Source: CAZUVM01 sp964623885 (GTDB lineage Bacteria > Verrucomicrobiota > Verrucomicrobiia > Limisphaerales > UBA8199). From it: 42,871 bases of DNA. A program made the position numbers and the translations under genes. Positions within the stretch are counted from its first letter, which is position 1; each line of letters starts with the position of its first letter. Below are positions 17,638 to 26,438 of this stretch, piece by piece. Under the pieces are notes generated by a model. It saw nothing but the letters and a program-made list of their open reading frames with translations. It searched no databases and was not told the origin of the DNA. Where the stretch lies: assembly GCA_964623885.1 (NCBI GenBank), contig CAZUVM010000173.1, positions 1 to 42,871 on the forward strand, read 5' to 3'.

Positions 17638-18678
17638 TTATCGGCCTTGCATTCGCATCCCTTTCCCCAAAGGGTACCATTCTGAGGCATAGACCATCTG
17701 TGCCTGGCGAGAGTTCGGATACAAGGCAACTGCGAGCCAGAGATACCTGGATTGGTCGAGGTCGTTTCTCCCGGCTGGACCGGCCCACCACTGATCGCAA
17801 AGTGCAATGAGGGTGTCGGTTTCCGCAACATAAAGGAAATTTGATATCTGTGAGCCCCAGGTTCCCCAGTTGCCCAGGCGTTTGGGCGCAGAGTAAGGTC
17901 CCAGAGGGGCATCCGCGATGGCGTACGCTGTGTCGCTGGGATTCCAACCGGTAACGCCTGAGCCGGCGACGATGTATTTGCCTTTGTATTTGCCCATCGC
18001 CGCGCCTTCATATTGCTGTCCCTGACCTGGACCCGCATGCAGCGCAATAATGCTTCGACCGGTGGTGTCGAGGAAATCATCTGTGAGCAAATCTACGCGG
18101 AGATTCCGATGGCCGTCATCGTACACGAGGTAGGCTTTGCCATCGATGTCCTGAAAGGCTCCCAGGTCCTGCGCCCAGCCATGCTCTTCGCCACTTTTTC
18201 TGAGGCCCTGGATGGTAAACGGACCGGCCGGTTTATCGGCGGTCGCGACGGTGAGCATGACGTCGGGGTACTTTCGGAAATAGAAGTACCACATGACGTA
18301 TTTTCTGGTGGGTTGGTTGTAAATGACGCATGGCCGGTGGGAAGTGCCTTCCGAGCCGAAGCCGGTCTTCGGAAACTTCAGGCACTCACCCAGATAGTCC
18401 CACTCAACCAGGTTCATCGAACGGTAAACATTGAACCCGTTCTGAAGAGCCGCTCCTTCCGTGCCACATTGGCCCAACGGATTGCCCTTGTAGCTCGTGC
18501 CATACCAATAAAAAACCCCCGAAAACCTGCCAACAAAATGCTCGTGAGCCGAAATGGGCTGCCCTTGGGTGTCCTTCCAGTCGGTCGCATTAATGATCGC
18601 TTTTTGAGCCGGCACCGGCAGCACCACGAGCAGACAGCCCACGATCTGGAAGAGAAGAAACAGCTTCCCGGTTTTCAT
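17638..18678 (-). CDS. Secreted glycoside hydrolase family 43-like protein
   Basis: This 346-residue protein has a signal peptide (KLFLLFQIVGCLLVVLPVPAQ). The body reads as a five-bladed propeller: a substrate-side start DTQGQPISAHEHFVGRF, then FYWYGTSYKGN, SHRPCVIYNQPTRKYVMWYF, DIDGKAYLVYDD, and YEGAAMGKYKGKYIVAGSGV with TGWNPSDTAYAIAD. The last segments resemble GH43 subfamily 24 (exo-beta-1,3-galactanase type), so a galactan-side-chain activity is a reasonable but unproven guess. ATG 18678 is preferred over an upstream start at 18789 because it places the signal peptide at the N-terminus. The ankyrin gene follows after 11 bp. Confidence 0.85.
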   Translation of the reverse strand: MKTGKLFLLFQIVGCLLVVLPVPAQKAIINATDWKDTQGQPISAHEHFVGRFSGVFYWYGTSYKGNPLGQCGTEGAALQNGFNVYRSMNLVEWDYLGECLKFPKTGFGSEGTSHRPCVIYNQPTRKYVMWYFYFRKYPDVMLTVATADKPAGPFTIQGLRKSGEEHGWAQDLGAFQDIDGKAYLVYDDGHRNLRVDLLTDDFLDTTGRSIIALHAGPGQGQQYEGAAMGKYKGKYIVAGSGVTGWNPSDTAYAIADAPLGPYSAPKRLGNWGTWGSQISNFLYVAETDTLIALCDQWWAGPAGRNDLDQSRYLWLAVALYPNSRQAQMVYASEWYPLGKGMRMQGR

Positions 18679-18789
18679 ATGTTCATGGCGCGGATGGAGG
18701 TTCCCTACGAGCTCGCGGTTGCGCCTGGCGCTCTCGCAGTTCCTTGATGAGCTTGCCGGACAAAAGCGACCCGACAAACCGGGCGCCAT

Positions 18790-19047
18790 CCCGGTGCCAG
18801 CTAACGCCTCTCGTTCGGCACATTAAACTTCAATAACGCACGCCCGAGGATTGTTCGAAAGACAGGTCACGGATTTATTCTGTCGTGCACCGTCCCCATC
18901 CTGAGCACCCTTTATACGCGTTCAGGCGAACCAGTCAAATTATAAATTTGTGACGACAAACTGGACTCTGCTTCGGGTAACTGCTGTGCTACCTTCGTTT
19001 GGGACCATTCCCTGGAACTCGCCAAAACTGATGGTTCGGCTGCGATT
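18790..19047. other. Intergenic stretch, no gene seen
   Basis: Together with the adjoining sequence up to 19135 this is the space between the GH43-like and NERD genes, both minus-strand. It should contain the promoter of the GH43-like gene. Apart from the degenerate repeat copy at 19048-19092, no gene, RNA or convincing hairpin was seen. Confidence 0.4.
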
Positions 19048-19092
19048 GGAGGCTGGGAAGCCGGCGAATTGGTAGACTCGGCGGTCTGCTAT
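19048..19092. repeat. Degenerate copy of GAGTCTGC-type repeat
   Basis: GGCTGGGAAGCC followed by TAGACTCGGCGGTCTGCTAT aligns with the repeat at 25325-25370 (GGTTGGAAACC followed by CAGACTCGGAGGTCTGCGCT). Both parts keep their order and spacing. It lies 44 bp beyond the stop of the NERD gene. Confidence 0.55.
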
Positions 19093-19135
19093 GAGCATGC
19101 GCCTCGACCAGATGCACGGCCACTGTTGTCTTTAA

Positions 19136-19996
19136 CTAATTCGTGGCTTCAGCAAGTTGCCGGTCTTCGGCTTGCCTCTTGCGAGCTGCTTTCGGCGACG
19201 GGTTCTTTCCATTGCCAGCCCGAGCGGTTTGCCTGAAGAACGCAGTTTCCATCTGCGCCAGGGCGAGGAACGCCTCGGCGATCATTCCGACTTCTATCGC
19301 CGGCAATTTCCGCCCGAACCGCTGGTTCACAATGTAATCGAACAATCGCTCGCTGGAGACACAGTGCAAAGGCCCGGTCGTTCCATAGCTGGCCTCGACG
19401 CGCGCGGAGGTGAACACGAACAGCGCCTGGAAATACGGGTCGTAGTCCGGCGCGAGCACGCGCACTTTCTCTTTCACTTCCATGATGCGTGCCAGAAACT
19501 GGCTGACATAAGGCTGATCGAGTGGCTGGTCATTGAGCGTCAGTTCGCCCTTGCCATCGGCAGCCACGACGCCCCGCCAATCCTTGGTGTCAATGACGAA
19601 CACGCCAGTCGGACCGATGACAACATGGTCGAGGTTGCCACAGCGCGTTCTGAGATCGTTGACCACGCGAAATTCGTCGGGGAACTCCTCGAGGTTCAAC
19701 CCGACTGCCACTTCGCCCGACACGCCCTTGCGCCAGTATTCGCGGTCCTGTTCCAGACTGTCGAGGCGCCGAAAGCACCACTTGCTAAACACAAACATCG
19801 CCACAACGCTGAGCACGACGACCAGCGAGCTGGCCCAAATTCCTATCGCTGGATGTGGAAGACACCATGCGGCAGCGAATCCTGCAATGCAGCCCAGCCC
19901 CGCTATTCCAACCGCCCCCGTGTTCCACAGCCTGTTTCGCAGATGAGTCGCCTGGTGGCTAACGTATCTGCCCGCTTCACCAACGATTTTAGCCAT
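19136..19996 (-). CDS. NERD domain membrane protein
   Basis: This 286-residue protein has two hydrophobic helices near the N-terminus (about residues 30-70). A NERD (nuclease-related) domain spans about 95-235: GEVAVGLNLEEFPDEF, RVVNDLR, NLDHVVIGPTGVFVIDTKDW with the PD-(D/E)xK-like acidic and lysine positions. The tail is basic and low complexity (KNPSPKAARKRQAEDR). NERD proteins are thought to act on nucleic acids, often with other DNA-processing modules; here it is stand-alone and membrane-anchored. Substrate and role are unknown. Confidence 0.87.
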   Translation of the reverse strand: MAKIVGEAGRYVSHQATHLRNRLWNTGAVGIAGLGCIAGFAAAWCLPHPAIGIWASSLVVVLSVVAMFVFSKWCFRRLDSLEQDREYWRKGVSGEVAVGLNLEEFPDEFRVVNDLRTRCGNLDHVVIGPTGVFVIDTKDWRGVVAADGKGELTLNDQPLDQPYVSQFLARIMEVKEKVRVLAPDYDPYFQALFVFTSARVEASYGTTGPLHCVSSERLFDYIVNQRFGRKLPAIEVGMIAEAFLALAQMETAFFRQTARAGNGKNPSPKAARKRQAEDRQLAEATN

Positions 19997-20184
19997 AACA
20001 TCAAGCGCATTGTCTTACTGCGGTACACCACACCGCCTTAGCGACAGCGAGCCTCACCGGGATAAAAGCAGTTGCCCTGCCATCATTATTACGGGCGGAA
20101 ATGCGTGAAATTTTCGAGCAATGTTAGCGCGAGTGTCCAAAACCCGAATTGGTAAGACACGAAAGTCAGTCCTCTATTGTTAGA

Positions 20185-20256
20185 AGGGGCGGGGACGTCC
20201 TCGTCCCCGACAATGACTACAGGTCTTTGGACGGGGACGAGGACGTCCCCGCCCCT
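20185..20256. repeat. REPIN-like inverted pair of GGGGACG repeats
   Basis: Two perfect 25-bp arms (20185-20209 and 20232-20256) are separated by 22 bp. Each arm contains its own hairpin, GGGGACG-TCCT-CGTCCCC or its complement. Two palindromes in inverted orientation form a REPIN-like element. It sits in the 315-bp gap between the NERD and S10 genes and is related to the repeats at 4139-4244. Confidence 0.75.
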
Positions 20257-20311
20257 ACTAAGCCAACACGTTCTATTTTGCGATTTACGGCCGCTTTCGT
20301 GGCGCACGGAA

Positions 20312-21994
20312 TCACATCGGCGCGGCACTGTCGTAGAATTTCCCCAGGTCCACGCGGAATGTTTTGCGCGCTTCAGGATTCAAGTAGACCATGTGACCGG
20401 ATGGGTAATAGCGGAAGGTCACATTGCCGCAAAGGCTTTGGTCCAGTTCCGCGCCGTTCAAATCGCGTTCCGTCTCGAAAAATGGCGTGGCCAGGTCGAA
20501 ATAGCCGTTCGCGGACAACACCTTTAGGCCCGGATTTTCGCGCATGGCCTGGGCCAGGTCGTCCACCGTGCAAGGCAGAGGATATGGCCTCTGTGAGTTA
20601 AAGTACTCAGGCAACTTGTGCTTCATGTCCCAATTCCGATTGGCCTCCATGCTCCGAACCTGATACGGCAGGTCATGGCTATAATGCAGTTCATCCGCCA
20701 GATAGTTGTTGAAGGCGGCAGTAAAAGCTCCCGTGATAGCTGTTGAGGACGGATCGGAGGAAGGCTCTTCGCCTGCGGCATCAAAATCAATGCCCTCGAA
20801 CCGTCCGTCGTATCGGCCGACGGTGCGGCGGTCATCGCGCAGCAATTCCTTTCGGAAGCGACTGGGATTGACGCGAAGATTCGCGTTCTTCACGTAAGAC
20901 ACGCTCAGCCCGGTAAATTCATGCAAGCGATTGGCCGTTGCATCCAACTGTGCCGCGGGCAGCGTCTGGCCTTTCGCCAGGGCCTGTGCGTACTCACCGG
21001 AAGCAAAGTCGCGTGCCTGCTGCAAAAACGCGGCCAAATCGGCCGGTTTGTTGGGTACTTTGCTATGAAACCACGCGATGGCCGCGTAAGTAGGCAACAT
21101 ATCTACGAATGCTTCGTCCAACCCCGGCGCGCGCTTGGCGTAATTCAGGATAGAAGAGAGCAGTACCACACCGTTGAAATGCATCCCCTGTTCCTGCAGA
21201 TGATAAACCAGCGCCGCCGATCGGGGTGTGCCGTAAGACTCGCCAAACAGCACCTTGGGCGAGTTCCAGCGATGGTTGACCGTGACATAACGGGTAATGA
21301 ATTTGCCAAACGTCTCGACGTCAGCATCCACACCCCAGAAATTTGTGCCTGTGCCCTTGCCGACGATGCGGGAAAAACCGGTGCCGACCGCGTCGATGAA
21401 AACCAGATCGCTCCGATCCACGAGGCTGTCGCCGTTGTTCACCACATGATATGGAGCCGGGCCGGTGGGTTGGGCATTGGCCGTCTGCACGATACGCGGG
21501 CCAAACGAGCCCATATGCAGCCAGATGGTTGCCGAGCCCGGACCGCCATTATAGAAAAATGTGATCGGACGGTTGTCCAGGTTCGTCGCACCGTCGCGGG
21601 TGTAAGCGACATAAAACATCGAGGCGATGGGGTCGTCATCCTTCCGGATGAGAAGATTGCCTGCCGTGGCAGTATAAGCGATTTCCTGGCTGCTGATGGT
21701 CACGCGGTGATGCGTTACTGACGATTCTTCTTTCGGAATCGTTTTCCCCGATCCCTTATCCGATCGTTTTTCTGAAGAATCTTCGGCCGCTGGTTTGTCT
21801 TTGAGTTGGTTGCTGTCCGCTTCTGCCGCCGATGCGCTGAACCCAGCGCTATTCACTGCCAAACATATCAAACCAACCCAGCCGGCTAAACCCAGTGTTG
21901 GGATGTGTCGCCGTTTTATGCCGAGGCGTTCCGTCGGTTCGGGGAAGAAGTGAGTGAAATGAATAGCGTTCATTAGAGTTTCTGTGGGCTGCAT
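20312..21994 (-). CDS. S10-family serine carboxypeptidase-like protein, exported
   Basis: This protein has about 560 residues from the ATG at 21994 (alternatives: ATG 21973, GTG 22039). A hydrophobic segment LAGWVGLICLAVNSAGFSASA gives a signal peptide, followed by a charged low-complexity linker. The catalytic fold shows the S10 oxyanion region FFYNGGPGSA, the nucleophile elbow GESYGTPRSA (S253 from 21994), the aspartate in NGYFDLATPF (D500) and the histidine in YPSGHMVY (H534). These proteins cleave C-terminal residues from peptides; secretion to the periplasm or outside is likely. It lies downstream of the VCBS gene on the same strand. Confidence 0.9.
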   Translation of the reverse strand: MQPTETLMNAIHFTHFFPEPTERLGIKRRHIPTLGLAGWVGLICLAVNSAGFSASAAEADSNQLKDKPAAEDSSEKRSDKGSGKTIPKEESSVTHHRVTISSQEIAYTATAGNLLIRKDDDPIASMFYVAYTRDGATNLDNRPITFFYNGGPGSATIWLHMGSFGPRIVQTANAQPTGPAPYHVVNNGDSLVDRSDLVFIDAVGTGFSRIVGKGTGTNFWGVDADVETFGKFITRYVTVNHRWNSPKVLFGESYGTPRSAALVYHLQEQGMHFNGVVLLSSILNYAKRAPGLDEAFVDMLPTYAAIAWFHSKVPNKPADLAAFLQQARDFASGEYAQALAKGQTLPAAQLDATANRLHEFTGLSVSYVKNANLRVNPSRFRKELLRDDRRTVGRYDGRFEGIDFDAAGEEPSSDPSSTAITGAFTAAFNNYLADELHYSHDLPYQVRSMEANRNWDMKHKLPEYFNSQRPYPLPCTVDDLAQAMRENPGLKVLSANGYFDLATPFFETERDLNGAELDQSLCGNVTFRYYPSGHMVYLNPEARKTFRVDLGKFYDSAAPM

Positions 21995-22112
21995 GCCAGC
22001 ACTTTCTACTCCCGTTGCGCGGCTGTCAATACGACTCACTCTGCGACAAGAAGCTCGGCCCCTGGGTTCCTAACGCACACTCTTGCAACCAAGATCCCTA
22101 ACGGCATCGTGG

Positions 22113-24140
22113 TCACGGTTCCGTGTACCGCAATCGGAAGAATTGGCTGGCGACTGTGGCTTGCACCGACGCCATCATCTGATCGCCGGTTTGCCTAAGA
22201 GAGCCCCCCGCAGCGTTCCAATGACCTGCCACCGAGCTTGATGAGCTTTCGAGTGTGAATCCCGAAGGAGCGGCGGGCCAGAAAAGCAAAAGGTAATTGC
22301 CGACCGGCACAGCCTGCAGGGCGGGCGGAACAAGCACGTTGATGGGGTTGGCCAATCCTGTGGCGCCCAAAACATCAGTGGCGCACAGCACCAGATTCGT
22401 CACCGATTGCGACACTGAGATCGTGCCCGTCCAAACCCCTTGGCTGAAGTTGGCAGAGGCCGCTGGACTGATGAGCACTCCGTTGGTGGAACTCAGCAAA
22501 ACGGGTCCGTTGAAATTAGTGACCATGCCATTCGTGGCATCGCGGGCTACGATTGTCACTGTGAAGGGTGCTGTGGTGAAGCGTGGCGACGGAATCACGT
22601 TCCAGTCGAAATGGTCGGGCGCGCCGGCAACCGGCGTCACATTTCGATACAGCGTCAGCGTATTATCGTAGATGTTGGCCAGCACCACGTCCGGCCGACC
22701 ATCGCCGTCCAGGTCAGCGGCGGAGAGTCCCCAGGCATTGAAACCAGTGCTAAAATCGACGCGGTTGCTTAAGGAGGCGCTGCTGAATGCGCCGGGCGCG
22801 CTGCCGTTTTGCCAGATGCCCATGAAACTGCTGAGTTCCCCATCGACTGCGAGGTCCGGTTTGCCGTCGCCGTTGAAATCCCCCACAGTCACGTTATGGA
22901 CCCAGCCCGGCGCCCCAAAATCCACATGCGTATCGAAGGCAAGCGAACCGGGCGAAGAGAGGTTCCGTGTGACTGTCATCACGTCACCCTGAATCGAGCC
23001 CAACGCCAAATCCAAAAGCCCGTCGCCATCCACGTCCACGGCTACAATTGACTGGCAGTTGGCCGGCCCAGGAATATCGACTTCTGCCGCAAACCCGTTG
23101 GTGTCGACGATGCCATTGGCGACCTCGTTCATGAACAGCGAGGCATACGAGGCGTTATGGTTGACTACTGCCAGGTCCGGCCTGCCGTCACCGTCAAAGT
23201 CCGCGATCGCCACTTCATACGGGCCGCTTCCCACCGCCAGGTCCGCTCGCGGTCCGAAGGAATTAGTCGAGAGGTTTCCGCGTAAGCTGAAATTCTGAAA
23301 TATCGAAACTGTGTTGTCGGCGTAGCACGGTACCACGATATCCGACCGCCCGTCGCCGTCCAGGTCCGCTACGCGTACGTTGCGTGGGTCATTCCCGGTG
23401 GCCAACACGACAGGCACGTTGAAGGAGTTGGTTGTAATCGCACCCGGAACCGCCAGGTTGCGGTACAGCAGAAGCTGATTGTTGATCCGATCGCAAACCA
23501 GAATGTCCAGCTTTCCATCCCCATCGATATCGGCGGCTTCAATTCCCAAAGGGTTATCCGAACTTGAACCCAGGTTCAGCGGCAAGTCGACCGCGGGGGC
23601 AAACGACGTCGTGTCCAGTAAACCCGGCCGGCTGATATTTCGATAAATCGAAACCGTGTGCGCATACGCGTTGGCGACGATCAAGTCGGGTTTTCCGTCG
23701 CCGTCCAGGTCCGCAATCAACGTCTGATAAGGGCCATTCTCGGTCCCGAGGTTATGCGATACGAAGATTGACCCGGTGACGGGCGCACCGGTGCCCGGGA
23801 ATGTCGGCAGGAAACGCTCGTTCGATTGCCACGTCAGTCCTCCCGTCGTGACCTTGACCGGCGCGAAAGTGGCTCCGGCGGGAACCAGCACCGTCAGGTT
23901 CGTCGTCGTCGCCTGAGTGACCAGCGCGCGCACCGAACCGAAAATGACGATGTTGTTGCTGGCGATGGCGTCGAAGTTCGTGCCACCGATGGTGATCGCC
24001 GCTCCAACCGCGCCTTGTTGCGGCTTGATGGAAATAAATCCACCAAAACATCGGATTGCGATGAAAGTGAACAACAGAATGAAAGGAATTCTGACCAGGC
24101 GGGAGCGGCAATTCTCCGGGCGGGTGAAACGCAGTTTCAT
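22113..24140 (-). CDS. FG-GAP/VCBS repeat protein with IPT/TIG domain, exported
   Basis: This protein has 675 residues from ATG 24140, which puts the signal segment IPFILLFTFIAIRCFG near the N-terminus. After it comes an IPT/TIG Ig-like domain (ISIKPQQGAVGAAITIGGTNF). Then follow seven FG-GAP/VCBS blades, each with a Ca-binding DxDGDGxxD-type loop (DLDGDGKPDLIV, DIDGDGKLDILV, DLDGDGRSDIVV, DFDGDGRPDLAV, DVDGDGLLDLAL, DFNGDGKPDLAV, DLDGDGRPDVVL). Seven blades fit an integrin-alpha-like propeller. An Ig-like domain and a tail ending FFRLRYTEP close the protein. It is probably surface-exposed or secreted; the ligand is unknown. Confidence 0.9.
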   Translation of the reverse strand: MKLRFTRPENCRSRLVRIPFILLFTFIAIRCFGGFISIKPQQGAVGAAITIGGTNFDAIASNNIVIFGSVRALVTQATTTNLTVLVPAGATFAPVKVTTGGLTWQSNERFLPTFPGTGAPVTGSIFVSHNLGTENGPYQTLIADLDGDGKPDLIVANAYAHTVSIYRNISRPGLLDTTSFAPAVDLPLNLGSSSDNPLGIEAADIDGDGKLDILVCDRINNQLLLYRNLAVPGAITTNSFNVPVVLATGNDPRNVRVADLDGDGRSDIVVPCYADNTVSIFQNFSLRGNLSTNSFGPRADLAVGSGPYEVAIADFDGDGRPDLAVVNHNASYASLFMNEVANGIVDTNGFAAEVDIPGPANCQSIVAVDVDGDGLLDLALGSIQGDVMTVTRNLSSPGSLAFDTHVDFGAPGWVHNVTVGDFNGDGKPDLAVDGELSSFMGIWQNGSAPGAFSSASLSNRVDFSTGFNAWGLSAADLDGDGRPDVVLANIYDNTLTLYRNVTPVAGAPDHFDWNVIPSPRFTTAPFTVTIVARDATNGMVTNFNGPVLLSSTNGVLISPAASANFSQGVWTGTISVSQSVTNLVLCATDVLGATGLANPINVLVPPALQAVPVGNYLLLFWPAAPSGFTLESSSSSVAGHWNAAGGSLRQTGDQMMASVQATVASQFFRLRYTEP

Positions 24141-24185
24141 GGGATAACTCCGCACGGTTATTGGGGAAAGGGTCAAACCTGTCAA

Positions 24186-24519
24186 TAGCTTATCGCTCTC
24201 TCGGATCTACATGTAACGCACACGGGGGAAACGCGAAACACACATCGCGGCAGAGCCGCAACCAAGACACGAGTTCAACCGCTAATGGCTTTAAAGCCGA
24301 GCGAACGAAGGAGAGGAGCTGAATCCGTAACCATGCAGGAGAAAAACCGCTAATCCCCGCTAACCTTGCGCTTATTGCTTGGAGAGCAAAAACCTTGAAG
24401 GCCGTAAAATGGCTTATTAAAGGGCGAGCAGGGAAACGTTATCTTCTTTGACATGGCGGAGGAAGAGTGAAACAAAACTGCATCGTTTCTGCCTCACTTT
24501 TGCCCCACTCTCGCAGCCG
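24186..24519. other. Intergenic stretch, no gene seen
   Basis: These 334 bp lie between the VCBS gene and the broken prepilin-like gene. They contain the palindrome GGCTTTAAAGCC near 24287 and repeated CGCTAA words near 24280, 24350 and 24360. No coding potential or RNA-like fold was recognised. Confidence 0.4.
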
Positions 24520-25164
24520 TCAGCCGCCTTGCCCATACCCAGGGTAAGAGTTGGGTGAGACATCGAGAGGCGCAACGTGGTTGTCCATATAGACAACATT
24601 TTTACCGGATTTGGGCGGGCGAGAATGGAAGTCCTCGTAGTCCAGCAGCAGGGGAGTTGTCTCTGGCAGCAAGAGCAGCGTCCAGTTGGTGCTCCATGCC
24701 AATTGTCCGGTGCTCGGGTCGAGCAGGAACATGAAATCGTTTTTCGTCCTGGTTTCGTCGATGCGCTGGCCATTCAGATCCGCGTTCCATTCGTAGCTGG
24801 AGCCTTCCATGGTGAACAGGCCTGTTTTGTCTGAGGGACATTTAAACACGGTCACGTGATTGGTGTCGGCGCCAGAGGCCCTGCCGAGGCAGGAAGCAAG
24901 CAGGTCGCAGATACGAGGCAGAGGGCTGGCGGGATTTATCGGGTCGGTGGGCAGGATCTCAGCACTCGGCATCCGACTCCTGTTGTCTTCGGAATAAAGC
25001 CGCGTGGCAATGCCCAGCTACCTGAGGTTATTGGTACAAACAATATTGCGGGCCCTGACTTTCCCACCAGCGAGCGCAGGCAGCAGCAGGCTGGCCAGAA
25101 TGCCGATAATCGCAATCACCACGAGCAGCTCCATCAGTGTGAAGCCGGCAGTTTTTTTATTCAT
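24520..25164 (-). pseudogene. Prepilin-like gene interrupted by an in-frame TAG
   Basis: An ATG at 25164 opens a short-leader prepilin sequence, MNKKTAG then FTLMELLVVIAIIGILAS, with the conserved glutamate. After VCTNNLR an amber codon occurs at 25020-25018. The same frame then continues without further stops through LGIATRLYSEDNRSRMPSAE to the TGA region at 24520. In this family the word is usually NLRQLG, so a single CAG-to-TAG change accounts for the break. The uninterrupted product would be 214 residues. The tail has KNVVYMDNHV in place of the usual DGHV. It is likely a recent pseudogene; readthrough or a base error are alternatives. The sigma factor with a membrane tail lies 257 bp upstream on the same strand. 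Confidence 0.85.
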
Positions 25165-25247
25165 ATAAGGGACGACGATGTGGACAGAACACTCCGCTTG
25201 GTTGGCGCGCATAGCTCTCTTGAACCGAAATTCTACGTAATTCAGAA

Positions 25248-25370
25248 CTCCGAGTCCGCCGTATCGCCGAGTTCCAGTCGGCGAGCGCTTGGCGGCAGAA
25301 CAGAACGTTGAGCCTTCCAGCGCTCGCAGGTTGGAAACCTGCGATACAGCAGACTCGGAGGTCTGCGCTA
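25248..25370. repeat. Inverted pair of GAGTCTGC/GCAGGTT repeats
   Basis: A forward copy (about 25248-25290, with hairpin CGCCGA-GTTCCAG-TCGGCG) and a reverse copy (about 25319-25370, with CGCAGGTT-GGA-AACCTGCG at 25325-25343 and GCAGAC...GTCTGC near 25349-25366) align over their whole length when one is inverted. They occupy the gap between the sigma factor and the broken prepilin gene. A degenerate third copy is at 19048-19092. The long frame running upstream of the prepilin ATG only translates this repeat and is not a real N-terminus. Confidence 0.7.
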
Positions 25371-25421
25371 CGGGGTTCATGGGAAGGGTGAAACCGGGGC
25401 GGCGTGCGGTTACAGGTTTGT

Positions 25422-26438
25422 TTAATGTGCACTGTTGCGAAGATCATCGACCGACTCCGGGAAATGCTGACGAGCTTGTTGGACCCGCTGCTCGGGCGTT
25501 AAATTGGCGAACCGGGCATTCGGGTCGGGTCTCCGTATCGGACGTTCCGGACCCGCGCCCTGTGGACCGGGGCGGCGATCCGGACCCGCACTTCGAGGGC
25601 CAAGGGGAGACTGAATCGTTAAGAGGTTGGCGGAAGCAGGAATCGGATGCGACATCTTTTGTACGACGACGGTCGCAGTTCCTGCCACGAGCAACGTGAC
25701 GGCTCCCGCCACAATGGCGGTTTTTGCTTTTGTCCATGCCATAATTTTCAAAACTCCTTTGATGAGGGTGAGGGTTGGAGTGGAAGTTGTTGTGCCTTTG
25801 GCCAACGCGACCACGGTTGCTGTTTTCGCCAGGGTCGCCGGCGCCGATTGAACTGAGCTTGCCGAAATCGCTGCGGTCAAAACCGCAGCCGGAAGAACGA
25901 TGCCGCGCCTGGCAAAGAACAGTCGCAGCTTTTCAACGGCGCGATTTACACGCATCTTGGCCGCGGCTTCGCTTGCGCCCAGGGCGGCCCCCACTTGTTT
26001 CATGCTTTTCCCGTCGAAGAATCGCAGCACCACCGCGTGATAATCGGTTTCACTTAATCGAGCCATCGCCGCGTCCAGCAGCGGCTCGATTTGAGGCCAG
26101 ACATCAGGCTCGGTTTCGACCAACGGGTTTTGCATATAAGCTTCCTGTTCGCGCCGTGCGCGACGGGTTTCCCGGCGGACGAAGGTCACCGCCGTTAGTT
26201 GCGCACTTCGGCACAGCCAACCCGAGAGGATGACGCGGCTGCCTAAATGCCGGGCTTGCTTTGCCAGAATGACAAAAACGGCTTGTGCGATTTCCTCAGC
26301 TTGATGCGGATTGCGCGTGTAGCGCAAGGCGATGGAATAAACCTTATTGACGTGCCGCGTGACGAGCGCCGCGAAGGCGTCCTCGGATTCGTGGTCGACG
26401 TATTCACGCAACAACGAGATGTCGTCCAATTCCTGCAT
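25422..26438 (-). CDS. ECF-like sigma factor with fused transmembrane C-terminal extension
   Basis: This 338-residue protein has sigma region 2 at residues 20-60 (AFAALVTRHVNKVYSIALRY, then AEEIAQAVFVILAKQA), and region 4 at about 128-172 (LSETDYHAVVLRFF, KQVGAALGASEAAAKMRVNR). A 165-residue extension follows: an Ala/Thr-rich stretch, a transmembrane helix (AIVAGAVTLLVAGTATVVV, about 241-259) and a Pro/Arg-rich exterior part with NLTPEQRVQQARQHFPE. Region 4 reads ASEAAAKMRVNRA where typical factors have a more classical recognition helix. Sigma factors with such fused tails occur in Verrucomicrobiota and Planctomycetota; the tail may replace a separate anti-sigma. No partner gene is adjacent. 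Confidence 0.88.
   Translation of the reverse strand: MQELDDISLLREYVDHESEDAFAALVTRHVNKVYSIALRYTRNPHQAEEIAQAVFVILAKQARHLGSRVILSGWLCRSAQLTAVTFVRRETRRARREQEAYMQNPLVETEPDVWPQIEPLLDAAMARLSETDYHAVVLRFFDGKSMKQVGAALGASEAAAKMRVNRAVEKLRLFFARRGIVLPAAVLTAAISASSVQSAPATLAKTATVVALAKGTTTSTPTLTLIKGVLKIMAWTKAKTAIVAGAVTLLVAGTATVVVQKMSHPIPASANLLTIQSPLGPRSAGPDRRPGPQGAGPERPIRRPDPNARFANLTPEQRVQQARQHFPESVDDLRNSAH

Noticed and set aside
19157..20041. Plus-strand open frame of 294 codons
   Set aside because: It is the complement of the NERD gene, whose domain pattern is clear on the minus strand.
25165..25380. Longer N-terminus for the prepilin-like gene
   Set aside because: The upstream frame is a translated intergenic repeat, and the short leader from 25164 places the prepilin cleavage site correctly.
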